Program-made: the position numbers and the translations under genes
Source of the DNA: Clostridia bacterium
Lineage (GTDB): Bacteria > Bacillota > Clostridia > UMGS1883
Length of the DNA: 13,093 nt
Reading direction: 5' to 3'
Assembly: GCA_021202495.1 (NCBI GenBank)
Contig: JAJQCX010000198.1
Location: 1-13,093, forward strand
The notes under the pieces: model-generated
The model's input: the letters and a program-made list of their open reading frames with translations, nothing else
The model's database searches: none
What the model was told of the DNA's origin: nothing
Shown: piece after piece, positions 6,593 through 13,092 of the stretch
Position numbering within the stretch: the stretch's first letter is position 1
How the letters are laid out: each line of letters starts with the position of its first letter

Positions 6593-8527
6593 TTATCTTC
6601 TTATCCAGACTTCCATTTCCCGCGTATCTTCGCGGTTCGCCCAAAACGCGTAGGGTATCGCCTTTATTTCAATCTCATCATACCCCGCAGTGAATGCTCT
6701 GTACAAATCCTCTGTCTCCCAAGCCTTTTTCTTAACGGCTTTGGCATATATCGAAACCTCGCCCTCAAAGAGCAAATCCTCGCGCACCGCGCGAAATTCC
6801 GGCTCATCCTTGAGCTTTATCGACGATAACCTCTCCCCGTTGTCAGCCGATTCGATGCAGTAAACAACAGGTCCGCGCTGCAGCGCCACCTTTCCCGCGT
6901 CATAACGCACATTCGGGTTTGCCTCAATCATCTGAACCTCCATCGGAAGCTCGATTTCAATCACATCCCCGTCGCACCATTCGCGCTCAATGTAGGCATA
7001 TCCCTTTTTAAGCTCATAATCCGCGCTTTCGCCGTTTATCTTAACGTCCGCGCTCCCCGCCCATGCGGGAATTCTGAACGCAAAGGCGTATTTTCCGCCC
7101 GAAAGCGTAATCTCACTTTTTCCGCCCCACGGCATTTGGGTTTTCTGCGAAATTTTAATCTTTTTGTCGCTGAGCTTTACCTCCGCCTCGGAGCCTATGT
7201 AAAGGTGCATATATACGCACTTGTCGTCCGACGAATATATATAATTTCCGAGGCTCGTTATCAGCCTTGCCAGATTCGGCGGGCAGCATGCGCAGCCAAA
7301 CCAGCCGGGGCGCTTCGTCTTGTTGTGCCTGTAGCCCGGTGCACGTTTGTTTGCCTCCTCCCACGTTTCGAGCGGATTTGTGTAAAAGAAGTGCTTTCCG
7401 TCAAGCGCCATGCCGCTTATCGACCCGTTGTACAAAATTCTCTCCAGCACGTCCGAATATTTTGAATTTACGTCCGTTCTCAGCATCTTTTGCGCGAAAA
7501 ACGCGAACGAAATCGCGGCGCACGTCTCCGTGTAGGAAATGTCGTTCGGCAACTGGTAGTCGAACGAAAACGCCTCGCCATAAACCGTCGAGCCGAATCC
7601 GCCCGTCACATACATCTGCTTTGTCGTCGCATTGTCCCACAGCGTTTCGCACGCCTTTAAAAGGCTTTCATCCCCCGTTTCAGCCGCCAGCGCCGCCGCG
7701 CCGGTATAAAGATATCCCGCTCTCACGCTGTGCCCGACAGCCTCCGTCTGCTCGCGAAACGGCTTGTAGGACTGATTGTAAAACCTGTCCGCTGTTTTCT
7801 GTTCGCCGCCCCAGTGGTTTTTGTAACCACGCTGCTTCAATTCCTCATCGAAATAATACGGCTCCGTTCCGCGCTCGTCAATTAAGTATTCGCAGAATTT
7901 TAAATACTTTTCCTCGCCCGTCGCCTTGTAAACGCGAACAAGCGCCAGCTCAAGCTCGGGGTGTCCCGAATAGCCGTGTATCTTTCCTTCCTCTTTGCCC
8001 ACTCTCGACTCTATCAAATCAAGAAATCTGCACACAATGTCAAGCAGCTTCCTCTTTCCCGTCGCCTCGTAATACGCCGCCGCAGCCTCCGCCATGTGCC
8101 CCGCACAGTACATCTCGTGACAATCGAGCAAATTCGTAAACTCATTGCCCTTGTCGCCCACAAGATAATATGTGTCAAGATAGCCGTCCTCGCGCTGTGC
8201 GCGCCCTATGAGGTCAATCACCTCGTCCGCGGTCTTTTCAAGCTCCTCGTTTTTTTCAATCGTCAGCGAATAGCTCACCGCCTCAAGCCACTTTGCGACG
8301 TCGCTGTCCTGGAATACATACCCGTGAAATTCTCCTTCTTCCTCGCCCGCCGCTATCTTAAAATTCTTTATCGCATGGCTCGGCTCTGTGTCCGGCACAA
8401 GGTCGTTTATCGCCTGCCATTGATAAGGAATTATCACATTTCTCGCAATATCCGTATATTTTCCCCAAAATTCATCCGTCACCTTCACGTTTTTGAGCGG
8501 TGCAAACTCATTTAACTCAATTCTCAT
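6593..8527 (-). CDS. GH127 beta-L-arabinofuranosidase (DUF1680 family)
   Basis: This enzyme family releases L-arabinose from beta-L-arabinofuranosides, such as the beta-1,2-linked units of hydroxyproline-rich plant cell wall proteins; the type member is HypBA1 of Bifidobacterium longum. The 644-residue product is close to that length. Numbered from the chosen ATG, it keeps the zinc-cysteine site: E334 and C336 in SYTETCA, and C414-C415 in GCACCPPN, where C414 corresponds to the nucleophile Cys417. E318 in YGEAFSFD matches the general acid/base Glu322, and H137, H189 and H266 match active-site histidines. An alpha/alpha barrel should precede C-terminal beta-sandwich domains. There is no signal peptide, so it should act in the cytoplasm on imported oligosaccharides. 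A TTG at 8548 would add seven residues; the ATG at 8527 is preferred because AAAGGA lies at normal distance. It is a single-gene unit with its own promoter and terminator, without a linked transporter. Confidence 0.92.
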   Translation of the reverse strand: MRIELNEFAPLKNVKVTDEFWGKYTDIARNVIIPYQWQAINDLVPDTEPSHAIKNFKIAAGEEEGEFHGYVFQDSDVAKWLEAVSYSLTIEKNEELEKTADEVIDLIGRAQREDGYLDTYYLVGDKGNEFTNLLDCHEMYCAGHMAEAAAAYYEATGKRKLLDIVCRFLDLIESRVGKEEGKIHGYSGHPELELALVRVYKATGEEKYLKFCEYLIDERGTEPYYFDEELKQRGYKNHWGGEQKTADRFYNQSYKPFREQTEAVGHSVRAGYLYTGAAALAAETGDESLLKACETLWDNATTKQMYVTGGFGSTVYGEAFSFDYQLPNDISYTETCAAISFAFFAQKMLRTDVNSKYSDVLERILYNGSISGMALDGKHFFYTNPLETWEEANKRAPGYRHNKTKRPGWFGCACCPPNLARLITSLGNYIYSSDDKCVYMHLYIGSEAEVKLSDKKIKISQKTQMPWGGKSEITLSGGKYAFAFRIPAWAGSADVKINGESADYELKKGYAYIEREWCDGDVIEIELPMEVQMIEANPNVRYDAGKVALQRGPVVYCIESADNGERLSSIKLKDEPEFRAVREDLLFEGEVSIYAKAVKKKAWETEDLYRAFTAGYDEIEIKAIPYAFWANREDTREMEVWIRR

Positions 8528-8563
8528 CCTCTTTCGTCCTTTCGGCAAAAATTTTCATATGCA

Positions 8564-8592
8564 ATTATATATTATTTCTTTTCTCATTGCAA
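8564..8592 (-). promoter_or_regulatory. Promoter of the GH127 gene
   Basis: On the minus strand TTGCAA (8592-8587) and TATAAT (8569-8564) are 17 bp apart; the -10 is perfect and the -35 matches four of six. The predicted start near 8557 leaves about 30 bases to the ATG at 8527. The rest of the divergent gap, to 8686, holds no gene; it is strongly pyrimidine-rich on the plus strand and contains a tandem pair of CACTGCCG at 8644-8659. Confidence 0.72.
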
Positions 8593-8686
8593 CACATTTT
8601 TGCACTGTTTATCACAATAAAACACATCACACCGCCCAGTATCCACTGCCGCACTGCCGTCTCCCACTCCTCCCCGCAACCCATAC

Positions 8687-8713
8687 ACACTTTTTCACAA
8701 TTCGCATACTATG
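8687..8713 (+). promoter_or_regulatory. Candidate sporulation (sigma-K/sigma-E type) promoter
   Basis: The plus strand carries CATACTATG (8705-8713), preceded by G, against the sigma-K -10 consensus gCATAnnnTa. An AC dinucleotide (8687-8688) lies 16 bases upstream, as in the sigma-K -35. The same -10 fits sigma-E at seven of eight positions, but no sigma-E -35 is visible. No vegetative promoter with both elements was seen for the gene at 8755. The predicted start near 8720 leaves a leader of about 35 bases. Prediction only. Confidence 0.4.
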
Positions 8714-8731
8714 TAGTGTAGCACGCTACAT
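8711..8731. repeat. Nested inverted repeats at the predicted start site
   Basis: ATGTAG (8711-8716) and CTACAT (8726-8731) are inverted copies. In between, TGTAGC (8717-8722) and GCTACA (8725-8730) form a tighter dyad with a two-base centre. The motif TGTAG thus occurs twice in direct and once in inverted form. It sits over the predicted transcription start of the gene at 8755 and could be an operator; it is too close to the start to be a terminator of anything upstream. Confidence 0.5.
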
Positions 8732-8754
8732 ATTTTAATATAGGAGGATTTATC

Positions 8755-9576
8755 ATGGAAGAAAGTTCATCCAATTCTTTCGGATGCCGCGAAAAGGTGT
8801 GTATTCAGACAGATCAGATATATGATTCATGCAGAAGCAAGGAATGTATAGAATGCTTGCGGGTTTACCTGACGGAAACGGGGCAGGAGGTCGTTGACAG
8901 AGCCATCGACGTAAAATGCCGCCGCAGCGAAACGATATGGATTTTTGCCGACGTTGAGCAAATGCCGTTCAACCGCGGATATTACACGGTGGATTTAAAT
9001 TATTTCTTTAAAATTACGCTCGATGTGTTCACCGGCGTTGCGCGCCCCGTGACGGTCGAGGGCTTGGCGGCGTTTAACAAAAAGGTCGTTCTGTTCGGCA
9101 GCGAAGGCAACGCCAAAATATTCGCCTCGCATTACAAGGAGGACAGCTTTGACCCGCAATTGTGGCAAAAAACCAACCTTCCGAAAGCCGTAGTCGAAGT
9201 AGTCGATCCGATTTGCTTGGGTGCAAAGCTTGCCGACAGGTGCGACAGCTGCAGCTTCTCAAACGACGAGGTGGATTTGGGCAACATTCCCGACTGCGTG
9301 AGGCGAGTTTTCGACGACCGTTTTATCGGGCAGAACGAGGCGAACAAGGCGATATTTGTCTCACTTGGGCTCTTTACAATTGTAAAGCTTGAAAGAAATG
9401 TGCAGCTTCTTATACCGGCTTACGACTTCTGCATACCCGAAAAGGAATGTGTTGCCTCGACGGTTGATGACCCGTGCAACATTTTTGAAAACATTTCATT
9501 CCCGATTGACGAATTTTTCCCGCCGAGACAGAGCGCGTTTGACACTGATTCAAATTCCGGCTGCGGATGCGGCTGA
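8755..9576 (+). CDS. Cysteine-rich protein, candidate spore-coat component
   Basis: The 273-residue product has no motif that I can assign with certainty. It contains 15 cysteines (11, 16, 26, 31, 34, 55, 154, 163, 166, 181, 226, 232, 241, 270, 272), clustered at both ends, and closes with GCGCG. The N-terminal part VCIQTDQIYDSCRSKECIECL and the central VEGLAAFNKKVVLFGSEGN resemble an uncharacterised family that I recall from spore-forming Clostridia. I believe that family may include the C. difficile coat protein CotA, but this is from memory and unverified. There is no signal peptide or membrane segment. The start is secure: AGGAGG lies seven bases before the ATG. The gene stands alone on the plus strand, with a sigma-K-like promoter match and a hairpin after its stop. 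A cysteine-rich, non-secreted protein with such a promoter fits a disulfide-linked coat layer, but the role is inferred. Confidence 0.85.
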   Translation: MEESSSNSFGCREKVCIQTDQIYDSCRSKECIECLRVYLTETGQEVVDRAIDVKCRRSETIWIFADVEQMPFNRGYYTVDLNYFFKITLDVFTGVARPVTVEGLAAFNKKVVLFGSEGNAKIFASHYKEDSFDPQLWQKTNLPKAVVEVVDPICLGAKLADRCDSCSFSNDEVDLGNIPDCVRRVFDDRFIGQNEANKAIFVSLGLFTIVKLERNVQLLIPAYDFCIPEKECVASTVDDPCNIFENISFPIDEFFPPRQSAFDTDSNSGCGCG

Positions 9577-9592
9577 AAAATGCAAAAAATAT

Positions 9593-9620
9593 TTGCCGCA
9601 GGCTGAACTGTCTGCGGCAA
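9593..9620. terminator. Bidirectional terminator between convergent genes
   Basis: TTGCCGCAG (9593-9601) and CTGCGGCAA (9612-9620) make a perfect 9-bp stem with a 10-base loop, between the stop of the cysteine-rich gene and the stop of yjbR. On the minus strand it is followed by ATATTTTTTGC, a proper U-tract for yjbR. On the plus strand the tail TTGTCATACATATTTATTTC is only loosely T-rich. Confidence 0.8.
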
Positions 9621-9633
9621 TTGTCATACATAT

Positions 9634-9993
9634 TTATTTCTTCTTCGTCAATTCATAGCTCATATCAATGAGCGTCCTCACCGTCTCATCCTCCGCGCTG
9701 CCGTCGAGCGCGACGGATAGCCAATGCTCCTTGTTCATGTGATACGCGGGATATATCCCCTTTTCCGCGCGAAAGGAATAGTTCAAAAGCGGACTGCACT
9801 TGACGTTCACAACGTCAATCACACCCTCACCCGAAAGCCCCAACGCTCTGCGCGGGATTTCCATTATCAGCGCAAACCACTTTTTGTTCCCACCGTGCCG
9901 AAACACAATGTACTTGGGGTATTTTTCCCACGGTGCCTCGGGCTTTACTCCGTAGGTGTCCGAAATGTATTTTTCCGCCTCCCCGCGCGTCAT
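9634..9993 (-). CDS. MmcQ/YjbR family protein
   Basis: This 119-residue protein matches the MmcQ/YjbR (CyaY-like fold) family, often annotated as DNA-binding although a precise role is not settled. Recognisable are the start TRGEAEKYISDTYG, the strand pair KYIVFRHGGNKKWFALIM read across residues 27-44, the VVNVKCSPL stretch (residues 62-70), and YPAYHMNKEHWLSVAL near 81-96, where the HMNKEHW element is characteristic. The ATG at 9993 is preceded by AAAGGG at nine bases. It follows tyrS with a 14-bp gap and shares its message, so it is the last gene of that operon. Nothing ties it functionally to tyrosyl-tRNA synthesis. Confidence 0.87.
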   Translation of the reverse strand: MTRGEAEKYISDTYGVKPEAPWEKYPKYIVFRHGGNKKWFALIMEIPRRALGLSGEGVIDVVNVKCSPLLNYSFRAEKGIYPAYHMNKEHWLSVALDGSAEDETVRTLIDMSYELTKKK

Positions 9994-10007
9994 TTAAAGC
10001 ATCCCTT

Positions 10008-11240
10008 TCAATTTTCACTCTTCAGCAAAAATTTGTGATATATTTTCTTTCCCTTTTTCACCGTAACTCCGCTTTTAAGGTCTTTTTCGCACATTTCAAA
10101 TCCTATGTCCGAAACCTTTTCGCCCTCTATGCTTATGCCGCCCTGCTCGATAATTCTTCTCGCCTCACTGCGGCTTTTCGCCAAGCCACCCTTTATCAGC
10201 ATGTCGACAATTCCTATCTTCCCATCGGTCAAGTCGTCGCCGCAGAGTACGCTTTCGGGCATGTCAGCGCTATTTCCTTCGCCCGAAAACAGCGCACGCG
10301 AAACTCTCTTTGCCTTTTCGGCTTCCTCTTTTCCGTGTACAAGCGTCGTCAATTCGTAAGCCAAAAGCTCCTTTTTCTCATTTATGCGCCCGTCATCCCA
10401 TTTTTCTATCTCTTCGATTTCCTCAATCGGCAAAAACGTCAGCATACGCAGACACTTCATCACGTCCGCGTCGTCAATGTTTCGCCAATATTGATAAAAT
10501 TCGTAAGGCGTCGTCTTTTCCGCGTCAAGCCACACCGCGCCCTTCGCGGTCTTGCCCATTTTGTTGCCCTCGCGGTTCAGCAGCAGCGTTATCGTCATGG
10601 CGTAAGCGTCCTGCCCCGTCTTTTTGCGGATAAGCTCCGTTCCCGCAAGCATGTTGCTCCATTGGTCGTCCCCGCCGAACTGCATATTGCAGCCGTAGTC
10701 GTTGTGCAGCTTCAAAAAGTCATAGGCCTGCATTATCATATAGTTAAATTCGAGAAAGCTCAGCCCTTTCTCCATTCTCTGCTTGTAGCACTCGGCTCTC
10801 AGCATATTGTTGACGGAAAAACAAGCCCCGACCTCGCGCAAAAGCTCAACGTAATTCAAATTGAGCAGCCAATCCGCATTGTTTACGACAATCGCCTTGT
10901 CCTCGCCGAAATCGATAAACCGCTCCATCTGCTTTTTAAAGCAGTCGCAATTGTGCTTTATGTCCTCCGCCTGCATCAATGTGCGCATATCTGTTCTTCC
11001 CGACGGATCGCCCACAAAGCCCGTGCCGCCGCCCAAGAGAACAATCGGCTTGTTTCCCGCCATTTGCAGCCTTTTCATCAGGCACAGCGCCATAAAATGC
11101 CCCACGTGGAGCGAATTCGCCGTAGGGTCAAAGCCTATGTAAAATCTCGCTCCGCCCCCGTTTATCAAATCTCTTATTTCCTTTTCATCGGTAACCTGCG
11201 CGATAAGCCCGCGCGCCTGCAGCTCCTCATAAATTTCCAC
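10008..11240 (-). CDS. tyrS: Tyrosine--tRNA ligase
   Basis: This is a class I aminoacyl-tRNA synthetase that charges tRNA-Tyr with tyrosine in the cytoplasm. The 410-residue length is normal for bacterial TyrS. The HIGH motif is HVGH at 45-48 in FDPTANSLHVGH. The nucleotide/tyrosine pocket shows GGGTGFVGDPSGR at 70-82, QAYDF at 171-175 and GGDDQWSN at 189-196. The KMSKS loop reads KMGKT at 227-231. A C-terminal S4 RNA-binding domain spans about 344-405 (GGLAKSRSEARRII). The start is a GTG at 11240-11238 with GAGG about nine bases before it; the ATG just upstream is out of frame. Many Firmicutes control tyrS by a T-box, but the predicted leader here is only about 30 bases, so no T-box is possible from the visible promoter. 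yjbR follows in the same unit. Confidence 0.97.
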   Translation of the reverse strand: MEIYEELQARGLIAQVTDEKEIRDLINGGGARFYIGFDPTANSLHVGHFMALCLMKRLQMAGNKPIVLLGGGTGFVGDPSGRTDMRTLMQAEDIKHNCDCFKKQMERFIDFGEDKAIVVNNADWLLNLNYVELLREVGACFSVNNMLRAECYKQRMEKGLSFLEFNYMIMQAYDFLKLHNDYGCNMQFGGDDQWSNMLAGTELIRKKTGQDAYAMTITLLLNREGNKMGKTAKGAVWLDAEKTTPYEFYQYWRNIDDADVMKCLRMLTFLPIEEIEEIEKWDDGRINEKKELLAYELTTLVHGKEEAEKAKRVSRALFSGEGNSADMPESVLCGDDLTDGKIGIVDMLIKGGLAKSRSEARRIIEQGGISIEGEKVSDIGFEMCEKDLKSGVTVKKGKKIYHKFLLKSEN

Positions 11241-11277
11241 GTTTCATTCCTCGCCTTGCAATTTGTTTTTTACAAGC

Positions 11278-11283
11278 ATTATA
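11278..11283 (-). promoter_or_regulatory. Extended -10 promoter of tyrS
   Basis: On the minus strand TGGTATAAT gives a perfect -10 (11283-11278) with the TG extension. No good -35 lies 16-18 bp upstream (CTTTTT at best), which the extension could offset. The predicted start is near 11271. A 9-bp inverted repeat, TTGCAATTT (11256-11264) and AAATTGCAA (11291-11299), brackets the -10; it might be an operator or only an AT-rich coincidence. Confidence 0.55.
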
Positions 11284-11312
11284 CCACATAAAATTGCAAT
11301 AAAAAGACTCAG

Positions 11313-11332
11313 AATGTCACAAGTGTGTCATT
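11313..11332. promoter_or_regulatory. Operator-like palindrome at the end of the TetR gene
   Basis: The 20-bp sequence AATGTCACAAGTGTGTCATT matches its own reverse complement at 16 of 20 positions. Its size and symmetry are typical of TetR-family operators. It overlaps the stop codon of the TetR gene and lies 30-50 bp upstream of the tyrS -10. The decamer TCACAAGTGT in it also occurs at 6483-6492, over the -35 of the DUF4160 module. No protein is shown to bind here. Confidence 0.35.
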
Positions 11333-11861
11333 GAAGATATTGTAAAATGTCCTGCGGGAGCGTCCGTTTTATCAGCGCCACCATCTCCGCCTTATCCTCT
11401 TTCATTCCGCCGCGCATCCACTCTATCACCATTGCCGTGCCGCCCGCCGCGGCTATTTTTATCGCAAACGCCATCTCCTTTGTGTCAACGTCCGCGTTTT
11501 TCTGCAACAGGTATTTTCGATATGTTTTCTCCGTCAGCTCAATGTCGTATTTTTCAAGGCAATTCGCATCGGCGCTGCTGTATGCGTGAATGAGCACCGC
11601 CGCCTTTTCCTCGCATATTGTCAAATATGTGCAAAGCGCGTCCTCCCACCTTTCGCCCTCGGCAATCTTGTCAAAGGACTGCGCGTAAAAATTCAGAAAA
11701 TACGAATTGACCAAATCGTATTTATCGCGAAAATGCCGATAAAACGTCTTTCTCGCGACGCCCGAAAGGCGCACAATGTCGCTCACATATATTTTGTCCA
11801 AATCACTGCGCCGCAAAAGCTCCTCCAGCGCCGCCGTTATTTTTGTTTCCGCCGGTGTCAT
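11328..11861 (-). CDS. TetR/AcrR family transcriptional regulator
   Basis: The 177-residue protein has the family layout: an N-terminal helix-turn-helix at about residues 23-46 (YVSDIVRLSGVARKTFYRHF, followed by RDKYDL) and an all-helical ligand domain after it. The ligand is not predictable from the sequence. A longer frame exists from a TTG at 11888 inside ridA. I prefer the ATG at 11861, four bases after the ridA stop, because GGAG lies about ten bases upstream and the shorter protein starts cleanly before the first helix. It is the third gene of the nitroreductase-ridA-tetR unit, so it probably regulates that operon, which would include itself. No terminator was seen between it and tyrS, so read-through into tyrS is possible. 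Confidence 0.9.
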   Translation of the reverse strand: MTPAETKITAALEELLRRSDLDKIYVSDIVRLSGVARKTFYRHFRDKYDLVNSYFLNFYAQSFDKIAEGERWEDALCTYLTICEEKAAVLIHAYSSADANCLEKYDIELTEKTYRKYLLQKNADVDTKEMAFAIKIAAAGGTAMVIEWMRGGMKEDKAEMVALIKRTLPQDILQYLQ

Positions 11862-11865
11862 CGCC

Positions 11866-12237
11866 TCAGATCTCCGCAATGACCTCAACCTCAGCCAAAA
11901 CGCCCTTGGGCAGCTCCTTCACCGCAACGCAGCTTCTTGCGGGCTTTGATGTGAAATATTTTCCGTAAATTTCGTTAAACGCCGCAAAATCGCCCATGTC
12001 CTTCAAAAAGCACGTCGTCTTGACAGCCTTTTCAAAGGACGACCCCGCAGCCTTTAAAACCTCGCCGAGGTTTTTCATTATCTGCTCCGTCTGCCCCTCA
12101 ATCGTCTGCGCCTCCACATTTCCGCTTTCGGGATTTATCGCAATCTGCCCCGACGTAAACACAAATCCTCCGCACTTAACCGCCTGCGAATAAGGTCCAA
12201 TCGCGTCCGGCGCACTCTTAGTATAAATCTTCTCCAT
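11866..12237 (-). CDS. ridA: RidA family reactive enamine/imine deaminase
   Basis: RidA proteins hydrolyse reactive enamine/imine intermediates released by PLP enzymes such as threonine dehydratase, protecting other PLP enzymes. The 123-residue product has the expected length for this trimeric cytoplasmic family. Visible are APDAIGPYSQAV at the N-terminus, FTSGQIAINPESG, and the active-site segment KPARSCVAVKELPKGVLAE. R101 corresponds to the essential Arg105 of E. coli RidA and E116 to Glu120, so it should be active and belong to the true RidA subgroup. An ATG at 12255 would add six residues; the ATG at 12237 is preferred because AAAGGAAAG sits at the right distance before it. It lies 30 bp after the nitroreductase gene and 4 bp before the TetR gene. 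Confidence 0.94.
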   Translation of the reverse strand: MEKIYTKSAPDAIGPYSQAVKCGGFVFTSGQIAINPESGNVEAQTIEGQTEQIMKNLGEVLKAAGSSFEKAVKTTCFLKDMGDFAAFNEIYGKYFTSKPARSCVAVKELPKGVLAEVEVIAEI

Positions 12238-12267
12238 AGTAATCTTTCCTTTCATTATTATAATAAA

Positions 12268-12894
12268 TCATTTCCATTTGCCAAAATGAATTTGCTTTTC
12301 AAGCTCAGGATATTTTTGTTCCAATTCTTTTTCTTCGGGATCGGCGTAACCGATTCCGATAAATACAGGTATCATATATGTCGGCGGAACTTTCAGCCTT
12401 GCCTTCACTTTATCATGCTCTTCCTTTAACGGTATTCTCATAGAACAGGATAAACCCTCGGCTGCGGCTGCCAAAAATATGTTCTCCGCAACACACCAAA
12501 TTGTCGAAAACGGATTTAACGCGGATGCGCTTTCACCGTTCAATTCCTTGCATTTAAATATGGGAATTATGACATAAGGAGCACTTTTGAGCATTGTAAA
12601 TTGCCTCGGCAATGCATGAGCATACATTTTCTGTCCCAATGTAACAAGATACGGTCTCGGAATGTTCAAATATTTTTCAGCGTCAAATTTATCGGCAATT
12701 TTCTTTGCTTCCTCAAAAGCAAATTCTTTTTCCTCGTCCGTTCTTAAAACAATAAAACTCCAATTGCGATTGTGATTCCATGTCGGAGCTTTGTTTCCCG
12801 CTTCCAAAATTCTCTTTATCGCTTCAAATTCAACCTCTTTATTCAAAAATTCTCTTACCGTTCTTCTTTTCTCCACAGCTTCGTAAAATTCCAT
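12268..12894 (-). CDS. Nitroreductase family flavoprotein
   Basis: Members of this family are homodimeric FMN enzymes that reduce nitro compounds, quinones or related substrates with NAD(P)H. The 208-residue product shows the FMN-phosphate contact RRTVREF at 10-16, the KAPTWNHNRNWSFIVL segment at 35-50 (normally APSxxNxQPW), a helical stretch WCVAENIFLAAAAEGLSC at 133-150, and the closing IGIGYADPEE at 179-188. The substrate cannot be told. The HNRNW variant points to a subgroup distinct from classical NfsB-like enzymes. GGAGG lies six bases before the ATG at 12894. It is the first gene of the operon with ridA and the TetR regulator. Its DNA is visibly more AT-rich than ridA and tyrS, with more A/T third positions. 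Confidence 0.92.
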   Translation of the reverse strand: MEFYEAVEKRRTVREFLNKEVEFEAIKRILEAGNKAPTWNHNRNWSFIVLRTDEEKEFAFEEAKKIADKFDAEKYLNIPRPYLVTLGQKMYAHALPRQFTMLKSAPYVIIPIFKCKELNGESASALNPFSTIWCVAENIFLAAAAEGLSCSMRIPLKEEHDKVKARLKVPPTYMIPVFIGIGYADPEEKELEQKYPELEKQIHFGKWK

Positions 12895-12918
12895 TTGCAG
12901 CCTCCAACAGTCCGCCTC

Positions 12919-12924
12919 ATTATA
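12919..12924 (-). promoter_or_regulatory. Possible -10 of the nitroreductase operon
   Basis: A perfect TATAAT on the minus strand (12924-12919) lies 25 bases before the nitroreductase start, which would give a short leader of about 18 bases holding the ribosome binding site. No acceptable -35 is found at 16-18 bp (GTGGAG at 17), so activation by a factor, or another promoter further upstream, is possible. Confidence 0.35.
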
Positions 12925-12960
12925 TTTTGCCTCGCTTTTATCTCCACGATAAACCGGAAT

Positions 12961-13092
12961 TCATCCTTTCTCGTGAGAAGAAAAATATTGCCTTAATACG
13001 GACAAACTTTCTTCCCGTAAAACACCTGATGTAACTTTTGGTTTATGAAAGGAATTATCAAAAACGATTTTGCTGCAGTTGCATCCTTCATT
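12961..13092 (-). other. Open frame at window edge, possible C-terminus of an unknown gene
   Basis: One minus-strand frame enters from the right edge and reads 43 codons to a TGA at 12963-12961. It begins NEGCNCSKIVFDNSF and ends VLRQYFSSHEKG. The GCNC pair and the charged helical end look protein-like, and its strand agrees with the neighbours. It is too short to assign, no domain is recognisable, and chance is a real alternative. If real, it ends 66 bp before the nitroreductase gene. A competing plus-strand frame from an ATG at 13045 (MKGIIKNDF) has no ribosome binding site. Confidence 0.3.

Noticed and set aside
7267..8139. 290-codon plus-strand frame antisense to the GH127 gene
   Set aside because: Proline-, serine- and arginine-rich translation without domain features; the GH127 frame on the other strand has all its catalytic residues.
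8644..8659. Tandem CACTGCCG pair as a repeat array or CRISPR remnant
   Set aside because: Only two adjacent 8-bp copies without spacers in a C-rich stretch; no array or cas gene is present.
9933..11291. 452-codon plus-strand frame antisense to tyrS
   Set aside because: Same kind of shadow: it covers tyrS in the complementary frame, has no recognisable domain and would oppose an essential gene along its whole length.
11256..11299. 9-bp inverted repeat TTGCAATTT/AAATTGCAA as a terminator of the TetR gene
   Set aside because: The 26-base gap contains the tyrS -10, the stem is AT-rich, and there is no T run directly after the arm in the transcription direction. At most it is an operator.
11862..11888. 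TTG-initiated longer form of the TetR protein overlapping ridA
   Set aside because: The ATG at 11861 directly after the ridA stop has a ribosome binding site at normal distance and gives the usual family N-terminus; the nine extra residues look like out-of-frame ridA sequence.
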